Source: Polaromonas sp. (GTDB taxonomy: Bacteria > Pseudomonadota > Gammaproteobacteria > Burkholderiales > Burkholderiaceae). From it: 29,068 bases of DNA. The number at the start of each line of letters is the position of its first letter. The stretch's first letter is position 1. The DNA lies in contig PNMH01000048.1 in assembly GCA_013823505.1 (NCBI GenBank), forward strand, positions 1 through 29,068, given 5' to 3'. Below the pieces are notes generated by a model. That model ran no database searches. It saw only the letters and a list, made by a program, of their open reading frames with translations, and was not told where the DNA came from. Positions 1-8,206 of this stretch are shown here, piece by piece. Position numbers and translations under genes: made by a program.

Positions 1-852
1 GATGCGGGAGGATTTGTATTGCGTGTTGACCGCGAGGTCCACAGCGTGCGGAATGGGCAGGGTCTGACCAATCCAACGCCCCAATGCATTCAGCGCGTCG
101 GCATACGGCCTGAGCAAAGAGCTCATGCCCTCAACGAACTGTCCTGCGATGCCCAGTGGCCCGTCGCCACGAACAACGCCAATCGTCTTGCCTGCCGCGT
201 CCTTGATAACGGTCAGGTGCGCGTCGTGCGCCGAGGTGAATGTTTCAACGGTGGTGCCCGCGTTCTGCCGCAGAAAATCGTTCAGCGATGCGGTGTGGTT
301 GTAGCCATCGGCAGCGATTTCGGTGAGTGCCTCCCAAAAAAGCAGGCCCGCGCCTGCGCCGGTGGCGATGTAACTTTCCATGCCGGCAGCTTGCCAAGCG
401 TCGCTTGGGTTTCCCTGCAGCATGTGGTGCTGCGCAATCATGATGTTGCCGGGGAAGTACTTGTCGCCGAGGTCAGGGACGCCGCTGCGGCCACCGACTG
501 CGTTCCACGCCGCCTTTGCGTTTTCGTAGGTCCGGATATCGGATGGCACCTCATAGGTGCCATCTGGCCTTGCTTCGATTGAGTCAAGTGCGCTGGCTGC
601 AATTGCAATAGAGAATGCTGTGACACCTCCCGCAGGATAGCCGTCCAGCACGTCAGCATAGGCCGAGTTGAGCGCCCACGCAGTACCTCCGCGCAGTCCG
701 CTGGACGATGCGATTTCGGCCATGTCGAGCGCTGCTTCGCTGCCGGTCATGTTGTGCAACGCGATGTAGAAGCCGACGCGGTCGCCATTCGTGATGAGAG
801 TTTCCAGTTCATTGCGTTGTTCTGCGCTGATCGTGTATGAATGTGTATTCAT
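1..852 (-). CDS. N-terminal part of a large unknown protein (runs off the window)
   Basis: An open frame of 284 codons begins at an ATG at 852 and has no stop before the window edge, so only the N-terminus is visible. A strong ribosome site (GGAGG) lies just before the start. The product begins MNTHSYTISAEQRNELETL. It is acidic, helical-looking and rich in Ala and Gly, with no signal peptide. A Gly/Ala-rich hydrophobic stretch around residues 160-180 could be membrane-active or buried. The start is only 13 bases after the stop of the secreted-protein gene upstream, so the two are probably cotranscribed. I do not recognise the family. The absence of an N-terminal signal together with the style would fit a large protein exported by type I secretion or a polymorphic-toxin-like protein, but this is speculation until the C-terminus is seen. 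Confidence 0.75.
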   Translation of the reverse strand, partial: MNTHSYTISAEQRNELETLITNGDRVGFYIALHNMTGSEAALDMAEIASSSGLRGGTAWALNSAYADVLDGYPAGGVTAFSIAIAASALDSIEARPDGTYEVPSDIRTYENAKAAWNAVGGRSGVPDLGDKYFPGNIMIAQHHMLQGNPSDAWQAAGMESYIATGAGAGLLFWEALTEIAADGYNHTASLNDFLRQNAGTTVETFTSAHDAHLTVIKDAAGKTIGVVRGDGPLGIAGQFVEGMSSLLRPYADALNALGRWIGQTLPIPHAVDLAVNTQYKSSRI

Positions 853-865
853 CTTTACCTCCAAA

Positions 866-1561
866 TTATGGGTTGAGCATGAAATTAGTTAAATGATTCT
901 GAACTGCTGTATTGAGGGCATTCAGATCGTTCATTGCTGAGAAAGGGATGAAATAGTTGATGTCGAATTGATTGTTGATATGTGTAAACACCTCGCAATC
1001 CCAATCAGACTTCATCTCCTCGATCTCTAAATGAGGCGGCAGGAGGCATCTTGCATAGAGATGTTTCATTTCCTCTGAGAATAGATAGGCAGATCGATAG
1101 ATATTTTTATCCTCACTGTCGTAAATATCAAATCCGAACAAAGTCCTGTCTGTTTTCTTGAATCCTTTCATGGGAAATTTTTTGGATTTCGATTGTTGCA
1201 CTTCAAACCCGGCGTGCGTGATTGTTTCAATTTGCACTTTGTGTTCCCAGGCTCGCTTGTGCCTGGGCACCCTGGCGGCTTCAGGATTGAAGACTCCAAC
1301 AACGTCGAGATAGAGATTGATCTGCTCGCTATCGGTTGATTTGGTTAAAAAGTAGGGTAGATACTTTTTGGGAATCGCCCAACGTTGACCCCAGCAGCCC
1401 TTTATCTCGTCTCTAAACAACTCGTTGCGACGCGCATAGGAGGTGTCGTCCAGGGGCTTGAAGCATTGAGTGACTTGCCACACATCGGAATGGCTGTCCC
1501 CATTGCTTGCGAGCAGAGAAATCGCCGTTATCAAAAGGATGAGCAGTTTTCTATTAAACAT
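866..1561 (-). CDS. Secreted or periplasmic hypothetical protein
   Basis: 231 residues. The N-terminus (MFNRKLLILLITAISLLAS) is a clear Sec signal: positive residues, a hydrophobic core, then small residues near 18-22. The mature part has four or five Cys that could form disulfides, many aromatic residues and many Lys, and no motif I recognise. The gene is visibly AT-richer than the beta-oxidation genes nearby. There is no obvious Shine-Dalgarno before the ATG. It sits 86 bases after the small membrane-protein gene and 13 bases before the large partial gene, all on one strand. An exported partner or immunity-like protein for the large neighbour is possible, but nothing in the sequence proves it. 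Confidence 0.7.
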   Translation of the reverse strand: MFNRKLLILLITAISLLASNGDSHSDVWQVTQCFKPLDDTSYARRNELFRDEIKGCWGQRWAIPKKYLPYFLTKSTDSEQINLYLDVVGVFNPEAARVPRHKRAWEHKVQIETITHAGFEVQQSKSKKFPMKGFKKTDRTLFGFDIYDSEDKNIYRSAYLFSEEMKHLYARCLLPPHLEIEEMKSDWDCEVFTHINNQFDINYFIPFSAMNDLNALNTAVQNHLTNFMLNP

Positions 1562-1647
1562 GTCAGTGCGCTATTTAACTTTCAGTATTGGACATTCTGT
1601 CTGTATGCATGTACACCCCGTTTTTAGGTATCTATTGATGACCATGA

Positions 1648-1998
1648 TTAGCCTTCAAATACTTCCTGCACATGCACCCACCAGAAGATGCTTATTGCCG
1701 AAAACATGCTGGCGCCAAGTGGAATCCAGAACCCCATCGCTGCCAAGCCGAGTCTTGTGTGATATGTCAAGTAGGTGCGCGCGTCGGTTATGTCTGTTGA
1801 TTCGAAGTTTGCAACAAGCGTCAGCACTGTAATTGAAGGAAAGAATAGGCATGCGAAAAAGGACGAACTCCATTTGTTTGCTTTGGAGCTTGGTAGAATT
1901 TTTTCCTTCTGATCGTCAAAGTACAGATGCCAACCCACGACGGTCATTGGGGTCAGCAACCAGATTGTTGAAAAGTAGAGAAGAGTTACTCCAGCCAT
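1648..1998 (-). CDS. Small polytopic membrane protein of unknown function
   Basis: 116 residues from an ATG at 1998. A longer frame extends upstream, but I chose this start because an AGGGG-like ribosome site precedes it and because the preceding small gene ends 13 bases inside it, a typical coupled overlap. Three hydrophobic segments are visible, at about residues 4-24, 46-64 and 84-110. The last is rich in Trp, Phe and Ile. A short charged loop (DDQKEK) separates the first two. I do not recognise the family. It probably acts in the inner membrane with the 60-residue and 117-residue products encoded just upstream. Confidence 0.6.
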   Translation of the reverse strand: MAGVTLLYFSTIWLLTPMTVVGWHLYFDDQKEKILPSSKANKWSSSFFACLFFPSITVLTLVANFESTDITDARTYLTYHTRLGLAAMGFWIPLGASMFSAISIFWWVHVQEVFEG

Positions 1999-2168
1999 TG
2001 GATAGCCCCTTTCATTTTTCCAACTGTCGGGAATATGATTTGAGCTAGTTCTATTGGTTTCCGAGCAATGCTGCCGCTGGCAACATCCAATGGAAGAAGA
2101 AGTGCGATGGCTGAACCCATCAGAACAGGCAAGGTAATGAGCACGAGGCCCAGATGCTTGTTTTTCAT
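1986..2168 (-). CDS. Small hydrophobic protein, 60 residues
   Basis: The product starts MKNKHLGLVLITLPVLMGSA and carries one strong hydrophobic segment (about residues 6-28), a signal anchor or uncleaved signal. A short polar tail follows with a second weakly hydrophobic patch. The ATG overlaps the stop of the upstream 117-residue gene in an ATGA arrangement, and the gene's own end overlaps the next start by 13 bases. Both overlaps indicate translational coupling and are the main evidence that this tiny gene is real. An AAGGTG ribosome site precedes it. Family unknown. Confidence 0.55.
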   Translation of the reverse strand: MKNKHLGLVLITLPVLMGSAIALLLPLDVASGSIARKPIELAQIIFPTVGKMKGAIQWLE

Positions 2169-2518
2169 GACGCACCTTGATTTGTATCGGCGTGACGTTG
2201 AGTGGCAAACATCGCTATCGTTGAGACAGGAATTGCCTCTCCTGTTGGCGCTTTCGCCGGAGATTTGCCCTCGTTCGTTCGTGACTCTTGCGGGCTTAAC
2301 CGACATGGAGAGTGAGGTTTGCAGGCTGTGTCGCCTGCACAGCTGCGACGGCCGAACTGCCCCCACCGCACGGTGAACGCGGCTAAGGCCAGATACACCA
2401 GCACCATGAATGACAGCAGCCAGCAGCCCCTCCGGCGTCTGCGTTGGTCACCGGCATACGGCCCTTCGCCAGCGCTGGGTTCCGCCGGCTTGTGTTCGTC
2501 TTTCCCGGGTCTTGTCAA
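2165..2518 (-). CDS. One-TM protein of unknown function, TTG start
   Basis: 117 residues from a TTG start at 2518, with a good GGGAGGA ribosome site at normal spacing. The N-terminal 25 residues are polar and charged, followed by an Arg-rich stretch (QRRRRRG) and one hydrophobic segment (about residues 33-50). The Arg block suggests the N-terminus stays in the cytoplasm. The C-terminal half is low in hydrophobic residues and may be disordered. It heads the leftward run of five genes and its stop overlaps the following start as ATGA. I do not recognise the family. The unusual start codon and simple composition leave some doubt. Confidence 0.5.
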   Translation of the reverse strand: MTRPGKDEHKPAEPSAGEGPYAGDQRRRRRGCWLLSFMVLVYLALAAFTVRWGQFGRRSCAGDTACKPHSPCRLSPQESRTNEGKSPAKAPTGEAIPVSTIAMFATQRHADTNQGAS

Positions 2519-2699
2519 CGCCGTCCTCCCTCGTCGTGTTGATCGGTCGCTTCTCTGCTGGAAGCGTCAATCGCGCGACGATAGCCTCGCGGGATGCCGC
2601 GTACGGGTGGGGGGTATGCCCATGATCTAGAGCCGCCGGCCTAAACAAAGTCCCCACAAAAAGCGCCGCTTGTGCGCACGGGCCAGTTTTTGCGGTAAA

Positions 2700-2719
2700 A
2701 ATAGAACGACCGTTCGATT
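2700..2719. promoter_or_regulatory. Inverted repeat, probable TetR operator of the beta-oxidation operon
   Basis: The two 9-base arms AATAGAACG and CGTTCGATT are separated by AC and match at 8 of 9 positions. The site ends 25 bases before the regulator ATG, where binding would block the promoter. Palindromes of this kind before TetR regulators of fatty-acid and acyl-CoA genes are known in Betaproteobacteria, so autoregulation is likely. Binding itself is inferred. Confidence 0.6.
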
Positions 2720-2744
2720 ATTCGGACAACTCCACCCGTCACGC

Positions 2745-3452
2745 ATGAGCACCACCGCCACCGCCCGCCGCCCGCGCGCCGACACCTCCGCCCACAAGCC
2801 GCTGCAAAAAGGCCAGCAGACCAAAGCCGCCATCGTCGATGCGGCGCTTGGGTTGGCCACGCAGATCGGCCTGGAAGGCCTGTCGATCGGGGCCTTGGCC
2901 GAGGTCATGCAGATGAGCAAGTCGGGCGTGTTCGCCCACTTCGGCTCGCGCGAGGAACTGCAGATTTCGGTGGTGCGCGAATACCACGCGCGCTTTGAAG
3001 AAGAGGTGTTCTACCCCGCCATCAACGCGCCTCGCGGCCTGCCGCGTCTGCGCATGCTGTTCGACAACTGGATGAAGCGCACCTCGGTGGAGATCGATTC
3101 CGGTTGCATCTACATCAGCGGCGCGGTCGAGTTCGACGACCGGCCCGGCCCGGTGCGCGATGCACTCGCCAGCTCGGTCAACACGTGGCTTTCCGCCATG
3201 CGCCGCGCGGTGGAGATCGCCATTGAAGAGGGCCATCTCGCGCCCGGTACCGACGCCGCGCAGATGGCGTTCGAGATCCACGCGCTGATTCTTGCGCTGC
3301 ATTACGAGGCACGCTTCCTGCGCAGCCCTGATTCAGCCAGCCGCGCAGTGCGTGCTTTCGAGAACATCGTCACCCGCTTCGGCAACACGCCGGCGAGCGC
3401 GCCCCGCAAGACAGCCACCAAAACCCCGGCCTCTGCACGCTCGCAGGGCTGA
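2745..3452 (+). CDS. TetR/AcrR-family regulator of fatty-acid degradation
   Basis: 235 residues from the ATG at 2745. Upstream codons in the same frame cross the operator, so they are not used. After a basic disordered N-terminus (about 1-22) comes the TetR DNA-binding domain: AAIVDAALGLATQIGLEGLS, then a helix-turn-helix ending in MSKSGVFAHFGSREEL (about 57-72). The helical ligand-binding domain follows, with an Ala/Lys/Pro-rich tail. It is the first gene of the operon, 43 bases before the acyl-CoA dehydrogenase. TetR proteins in this position in Burkholderiales (for example FadP/FadQ-type) are repressors released by long-chain acyl-CoAs. That role and ligand are inferred from context. Confidence 0.88.
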   Translation: MSTTATARRPRADTSAHKPLQKGQQTKAAIVDAALGLATQIGLEGLSIGALAEVMQMSKSGVFAHFGSREELQISVVREYHARFEEEVFYPAINAPRGLPRLRMLFDNWMKRTSVEIDSGCIYISGAVEFDDRPGPVRDALASSVNTWLSAMRRAVEIAIEEGHLAPGTDAAQMAFEIHALILALHYEARFLRSPDSASRAVRAFENIVTRFGNTPASAPRKTATKTPASARSQG

Positions 3453-3495
3453 TTTCCGTTTCGTTTTTTCGCAAACCCAGCACAGGAGTTTCCCC

Positions 3496-5292
3496 ATGCC
3501 CGTTTACAACCCACCCCTGCGAGACATGCAGTTTGTGATGCACGAAGTGCTCAAGGTCACCGATGACCTGAAGGCCATTCCGGCCCATGCCGACATCGAC
3601 GCCGACACCATCAACGCGGTGCTCGAAGAAGGTGGCAAGTTTGCCTCCCAGGTGATCTTTCCGCTGAACATCAGCGGCGACACCGAGGGCTGCAAGCTCG
3701 ACCAGAAGACGCACGAAGTCACCACGCCCAAGGGCTTCAAGGAAGCCTACAAGACCTATGTGGACGGTGGCTGGGCGGCGCTTTCGTGTGACCCCGCGTT
3801 CGGCGGTCAGGGCTTGCCGCTGGTGGTGAACCAGTGCATGTACGAAATGATGAATTCGGCCAACCAGGCCTGGACCATGTACCCGGGTTTGACGCACGGC
3901 GCCTACGCCTCGTTGCACACCTTCGGCACCGACGAGCAGAAGGCGACCTACCTGCACAAGATGACCAGCGGTGAATGGACCGGCACCATGTGCCTGACCG
4001 AGCCGCATTGCGGCACCGACCTGGGCCTCATGCGCACCAAGGCCGAGCCCCAGCCCGACGGCACCTACAAGCTCACCGGCAACAAGATCTTCATCAGCGC
4101 CGGTGAACACGACATGGCCGACAACATCATCCACCTGGTGCTGGCCCGCCTGCCCGACGCGCCTCCCGGCATCAAGGGCGTGAGCCTGTTCATCGTGCCC
4201 AAGTTCAACGTGAACAAGGACGGCACGCTGGGCGAGCGCAACGGCATCTACTGCGGCGGCCTGGAGCACAAGATGGGCATCCACGGCAACGCCACCGCGC
4301 AGATCGTGATGGACGGCGCCATCGGCACCATGGTGGGCCAGCCCAACAAGGGCATGCAGGGCATGTTCGTGATGATGAACGCCGCGCGCCTGGGCGTGGG
4401 CAACCAGTCGCTGGGCTTGACTGAAGTGGCTTACCAGAACGCACTGGCCTACGCGAAAGACCGCATCCAGATGCGCAGCCTGACGGGCCCCAAAGCCAAG
4501 GACAAACCAGCCGACCCCATCATCGTGCACCCCGATGTGCGCCGCATGCTGCTCACCGCCAAGGCCTACGCCGAAGGCGGCCGCGCGCTGGCGATCTTCT
4601 GCTCGGTGCTGCTGGAAAAGGTGCACAACCACCCCGACGAGAAGGTGCGCAAGGACAGCGATGACATGCTCTCGCTGCTCACACCCATCACCAAGGCCTT
4701 CCTGACCGACAACGGTTACAACGCTGCCACACAGTGCCAGCAGGTGTTCGGTGGCCACGGCTACATCAAGGAATGGGGCATGGAGCAGTTCGTGCGCGAT
4801 GCCCGCATCAACATGATCTACGAAGGCACCAACACGATCCAGAGCCTGGACCTGTTGGGCCGCAAGGTGCTGGGCAACAACGGCGCCACGCTCAAGAAGT
4901 TCGGCAAGCTGGTAGGCGCGCTGGTGATGGAAGAAGGCGTCAACGAAAAGATGGCCGAATTCATCAACCCTCTGGCGGTGCTGGGTGAGCAGATCACCAA
5001 ATTCACCACCGAGATCGGCTTCAAAGGCTTGCAGAACGCCGACGAAGTGGGCGCTGCCGCGGTGGACTATTTGCGCGTGGCCGGCCACCTGGTGTTCGGC
5101 TATTTCTGGGCCCGCATGGCGCAGGTGGCCCTGCGCGAGATCGCGGCTGGCAACACCGACCCGTTCTACGTGGCCAAGCTGCAGACCGCACGCTTCTACT
5201 TTGCCAAGCTCTTCCCCGAAACCGCGACGCTGATGCGCACCGCGCGTTCGGGCAGCAAGGTGCTGATGGACACGGACGCTGCGCTGGCATAA
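3496..5292 (+). CDS. Acyl-CoA dehydrogenase with C-terminal extension
   Basis: 598 residues from the ATG at 3496, which follows an AGGAG ribosome site. The first step of beta-oxidation, FAD-dependent alpha,beta-dehydrogenation of acyl-CoA, is the expected reaction. An N-terminal helical domain is followed by the FAD-contact motif CLTEPHCGTD (166-175), the middle beta domain, and the C-terminal helical domain. In that domain IYEGTNTIQ carries the catalytic base Glu443, preceded by a GGHGYIKEWGMEQ segment. The extra ~120 C-terminal residues match the long subfamily (DmdC/FadE12-like, Acyl-CoA_dh_C), whose usual length is about 590-600. Electrons would pass to electron-transferring flavoprotein, which is not encoded in this window. 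Confidence 0.93.
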   Translation: MPVYNPPLRDMQFVMHEVLKVTDDLKAIPAHADIDADTINAVLEEGGKFASQVIFPLNISGDTEGCKLDQKTHEVTTPKGFKEAYKTYVDGGWAALSCDPAFGGQGLPLVVNQCMYEMMNSANQAWTMYPGLTHGAYASLHTFGTDEQKATYLHKMTSGEWTGTMCLTEPHCGTDLGLMRTKAEPQPDGTYKLTGNKIFISAGEHDMADNIIHLVLARLPDAPPGIKGVSLFIVPKFNVNKDGTLGERNGIYCGGLEHKMGIHGNATAQIVMDGAIGTMVGQPNKGMQGMFVMMNAARLGVGNQSLGLTEVAYQNALAYAKDRIQMRSLTGPKAKDKPADPIIVHPDVRRMLLTAKAYAEGGRALAIFCSVLLEKVHNHPDEKVRKDSDDMLSLLTPITKAFLTDNGYNAATQCQQVFGGHGYIKEWGMEQFVRDARINMIYEGTNTIQSLDLLGRKVLGNNGATLKKFGKLVGALVMEEGVNEKMAEFINPLAVLGEQITKFTTEIGFKGLQNADEVGAAAVDYLRVAGHLVFGYFWARMAQVALREIAAGNTDPFYVAKLQTARFYFAKLFPETATLMRTARSGSKVLMDTDAALA

Positions 5293-5325
5293 GCCATCGC
5301 CGACCGACAACACCAGGAGACTTCC

Positions 5326-5766
5326 ATGATCAAGACCGTTGTGGGCACCCTCGCCCTGTCGCTGGCCTCGCTGTCTGCGTTGGCGCAAATGTCGCCCGTG
5401 GGCCTGTGGAAAACGATCGACGACGACTCGAAGAAAGAGAAGTCCCTGGTGCGCATCAAGGAGACCAACGGAGTCTTCAGCGGCACCATCGAGAAATTCC
5501 TCGATCCGGCCACCAAGCCCGATTCGGTGTGCGACAAGTGCACCGACGACCGCAAGGACAAGCTGGTGCTGGGCATGACCATCCTGCGTGGTCTCAAAGT
5601 CAGCGACAGCGACGCCACCGTGTTCGAGGGCGGCACCATCGTCGACCCGAACAACGGCAAGCTCTACCGCACGCGCCTCAAGCCGGTGGAAGACGGCAAG
5701 AAGCTGGAAATGCGCGGCTACATCGGCCCGTTCTATCGCACACAGGTGTGGCTCCGGGTGGAGTGA
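5326..5766 (+). CDS. DUF2147 secreted protein
   Basis: 146 residues with a Sec signal peptide (about 1-20, ending ALSALA before Gln). The mature part opens with PVGLWKTIDDDSKKEKS and contains a CDKC pair, a VFEGGTIVDPNNGK segment and GYIGPFYRTQVWLRVE at the end. These are hallmarks of DUF2147, a small periplasmic lipocalin-like beta protein found widely in Proteobacteria. Its molecular function is not known. It lies 33 bases after the acyl-CoA dehydrogenase and 31 before the bifunctional enzyme, on the same strand with a ribosome site of its own. It is therefore cotranscribed with beta-oxidation. A role in binding or sensing fatty acids outside the membrane is only a guess from this position. 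Confidence 0.88.
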   Translation: MIKTVVGTLALSLASLSALAQMSPVGLWKTIDDDSKKEKSLVRIKETNGVFSGTIEKFLDPATKPDSVCDKCTDDRKDKLVLGMTILRGLKVSDSDATVFEGGTIVDPNNGKLYRTRLKPVEDGKKLEMRGYIGPFYRTQVWLRVE

Positions 5767-5797
5767 GCGCGCCTCATCCAGTCAACATGGAAAAACA

Positions 5798-8197
5798 ATG
5801 AACCGATTTCAAGTAAAAAAAGTCGCCGTGCTCGGCGCAGGCGTGATGGGCGCGCAGATCGCTGCGCACCTGGTCAACGTCAAGGTGCCGGTGGTGCTGT
5901 TCGACCTGCCTGCCAAGGAAGGCCCGAAGAACGGCATCGTCACCCGCGCCATCGAGAACCTCAAGAAGCTCAAGCCTTCGCCGCTGGGCGTGGCGTCCGA
6001 TGCCGACCTGATCGGCCAGGCCAACTACGAAGAGCACATGGAGCAGTTGAAGGACTGCGACCTGATCATCGAGGCCATCGCCGAGCGCATGGACTGGAAG
6101 CTCGACCTGTACACCAAGATCGCGCCCTTCATCGCGCCGCACGCCATCGTCGCGTCCAACACCTCGGGCCTGTCGATCACCAAGCTCAGCGAAGTGCTGC
6201 CCGAGGCGATCAAGCCGCGCTTCTGCGGCATCCACTTCTTCAACCCGCCGCGTTACATGACGCTGGTGGAGCTGATCGCCACGCCCACGACCGAACCGCA
6301 GATCCTCAACGATCTGGAGACGTTCGTCACCAGCGGTTTGGGCAAGGGTGTCGTGCGCGCCAAGGACACGCCCAACTTCATTGCCAACCGCATCGGCATT
6401 GCCGGCATGCTGGCCACGATGAAAGAGGTGGAGAATTTCGGCCTTACCTACGACGTGGTCGACGACCTCACCGGCAAGCGCCTGGGCCGTGCGAGCAGCG
6501 GCACCTTCCGCACCGCCGATGTGGTGGGCCTGGACACCATGGCCCACGTGGTCAAGACACTGCAGGACAACCTGAGCATCGACACCGACCCGTTCTACGG
6601 CAGCTTCGGAACACCGCCCGTGCTGGCCAAACTGCTGGAACTGAAGAACCTGGGCCAGAAGACCAAGGCCGGTTTCTTCAAGAAGGTGGGGCGCGACATC
6701 CTGCGCTTCGATCTGGACAGCGAGGACTACGTGCCCGCCGGTGAAAAGGCCGACGAGGTCTACGGCCGCATGCTCAAGCGCCCGGCCGCCGAGCGACTGA
6801 AACTGCTTCGCAACGCTGAAGGCCCGCAAGGCCAGTTTCTCTGGGCGATTCTGCGCAACAGCTTCCACTACGCCGCTGTGCACCTCGCCACCATCGCCGA
6901 CACCGCGCGCGACGTGGACCAGGCCATGCGCTGGGGCTTCGGCATGAAGCAAGGCCCGTTCGAGCTCTGGCAAGAGGCCGGCTGGCTGGAGGTGGCGAAG
7001 ATGGTCCAGGAGGACATCGACGCCGGCAAGGCGCTCTCCAAGGCGCCGCTGCCCGAGTGGGTGTTCAAGGGCCCGGTGGCCGAGGCCGGTGGCGTGCACA
7101 CCGCGCAAGGTTCGTGGAACCCCACGAAGGGTGAGTTCCAGGGTCGCCTGCAGTTGCCCGTGTACCAGCGCCAGCACTTCCCCGAGCTCTTGCTCGGCGA
7201 AGCCGGCCCGAAGTTCGAGACCGCCGGCACGACGATCGAAGAGAACGATGCCATCCGCATCTGGACCTTGGACGAGCAGGTGTTGATCGCCAGCATCAAG
7301 ACCAAGATGCACGCCATCAGCCCCGAGGTCTGCGAAGGCCTGATGGCCGCCGTGGACCTGGCCGAGAAGGAATACCAGGGTCTGGTGGTCTGGTCGGGCG
7401 ACGAGCCCTTCAGCGCCGGCGCCGATCTGCAGGCCATGCTGCCGGCTTTCATGGCGGTGGGCGTGAGCGCCATCGAAGACGCCGAAGGCTTCATGCAGCA
7501 GACCATGCTGCGCCTGCGTTACGCCAACGTGCCGGTGGTCAGTGCCGTGCGTGGCCTGGCGCTGGGCGGTGGTTGTGAGCTGGCCGTGTACAGCGCGCGT
7601 CGCGTGGTGCACATGGAAAGCTACATCGGTCTGGTGGAAGTTGGTGTGGGTCTCGTGCCTGGCGCCGGTGGCCTCACCTACATCGCACGCCGCGCGGCCG
7701 AGAACGCCGAGACCTCCACGGGCAAGGACCTGTTGCCCTTCCTCACCGAAGGCTTCACCGCCGCCGCGATGGCCAAGGTGGGCACCAGCGCGCTGGAGTC
7801 GCGCAAGCTGGGCTTTGTGCTGCACTCCGACGTGATCGTGCCGCACAAGGACGAGCTGCTGTTTGTGGCCATCAACGAAGCGAAAGGCATGTTCAACGGG
7901 GGCTACCGCGCACCGCACAAGCGCCTGTTCCCGGTGGCCGGTCGCGACGGCAAGGCCACCATTTTGGGCAGCCTGGTCAACATGCGAGACGGCGGCTTCA
8001 TCAGCCAGCACGACTTCCACATTGCATCGCTGATCGCCAACGTGGTGACCGGTGGCGACGTGGAGCCGGGCACGCTGGTGAACGAGGACTACCTCATGAC
8101 GCTGGAGCGCCGGGCCTTCTGCTCGCTGATCGTGCATCCCAAGACACAAGAACGCATCCTCGGCATGCTCAACACGGGCAAGCCCGTTCGCAACTAA
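5798..8197 (+). CDS. 3-hydroxyacyl-CoA dehydrogenase / enoyl-CoA hydratase, bifunctional
   Basis: 799 residues. It starts MNRFQVKKVAVLGAGVMGAQ, where GAGVMG (13-18) is the NAD-binding turn of 3-hydroxyacyl-CoA dehydrogenase. HFFNPPRYM (His146) is the catalytic dehydrogenase region. Two helical dehydrogenase C-terminal domains follow, to about 420. A crotonase domain lies in the last third, with the FSAGADL oxyanion loop near 538, GGGCELA near 590 and EVGVGLVPGAGG near 613, which supply the two Glu residues of hydration. The order is dehydrogenase first and crotonase last, as in Bacillus FadN and opposite to E. coli FadB. It would hydrate enoyl-CoA and oxidise the resulting L-3-hydroxyacyl-CoA. 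A longer frame reaches back to 5588, but those codons overlap the DUF2147 gene, so the ATG at 5798 is used. Confidence 0.93.
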   Translation: MNRFQVKKVAVLGAGVMGAQIAAHLVNVKVPVVLFDLPAKEGPKNGIVTRAIENLKKLKPSPLGVASDADLIGQANYEEHMEQLKDCDLIIEAIAERMDWKLDLYTKIAPFIAPHAIVASNTSGLSITKLSEVLPEAIKPRFCGIHFFNPPRYMTLVELIATPTTEPQILNDLETFVTSGLGKGVVRAKDTPNFIANRIGIAGMLATMKEVENFGLTYDVVDDLTGKRLGRASSGTFRTADVVGLDTMAHVVKTLQDNLSIDTDPFYGSFGTPPVLAKLLELKNLGQKTKAGFFKKVGRDILRFDLDSEDYVPAGEKADEVYGRMLKRPAAERLKLLRNAEGPQGQFLWAILRNSFHYAAVHLATIADTARDVDQAMRWGFGMKQGPFELWQEAGWLEVAKMVQEDIDAGKALSKAPLPEWVFKGPVAEAGGVHTAQGSWNPTKGEFQGRLQLPVYQRQHFPELLLGEAGPKFETAGTTIEENDAIRIWTLDEQVLIASIKTKMHAISPEVCEGLMAAVDLAEKEYQGLVVWSGDEPFSAGADLQAMLPAFMAVGVSAIEDAEGFMQQTMLRLRYANVPVVSAVRGLALGGGCELAVYSARRVVHMESYIGLVEVGVGLVPGAGGLTYIARRAAENAETSTGKDLLPFLTEGFTAAAMAKVGTSALESRKLGFVLHSDVIVPHKDELLFVAINEAKGMFNGGYRAPHKRLFPVAGRDGKATILGSLVNMRDGGFISQHDFHIASLIANVVTGGDVEPGTLVNEDYLMTLERRAFCSLIVHPKTQERILGMLNTGKPVRN

Positions 8198-8206
8198 GGA
8201 CACGAC

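Noticed and set aside
19..582. A 187-codon open frame on the plus strand
   Set aside because: Antisense to the partial large gene, which has a strong ribosome site and continues to the window edge. No domain is visible in this one.
3370..5388. A 672-codon open frame on the minus strand
   Set aside because: Antisense to the acyl-CoA dehydrogenase; His/Gly/Val-rich composition with no domain.
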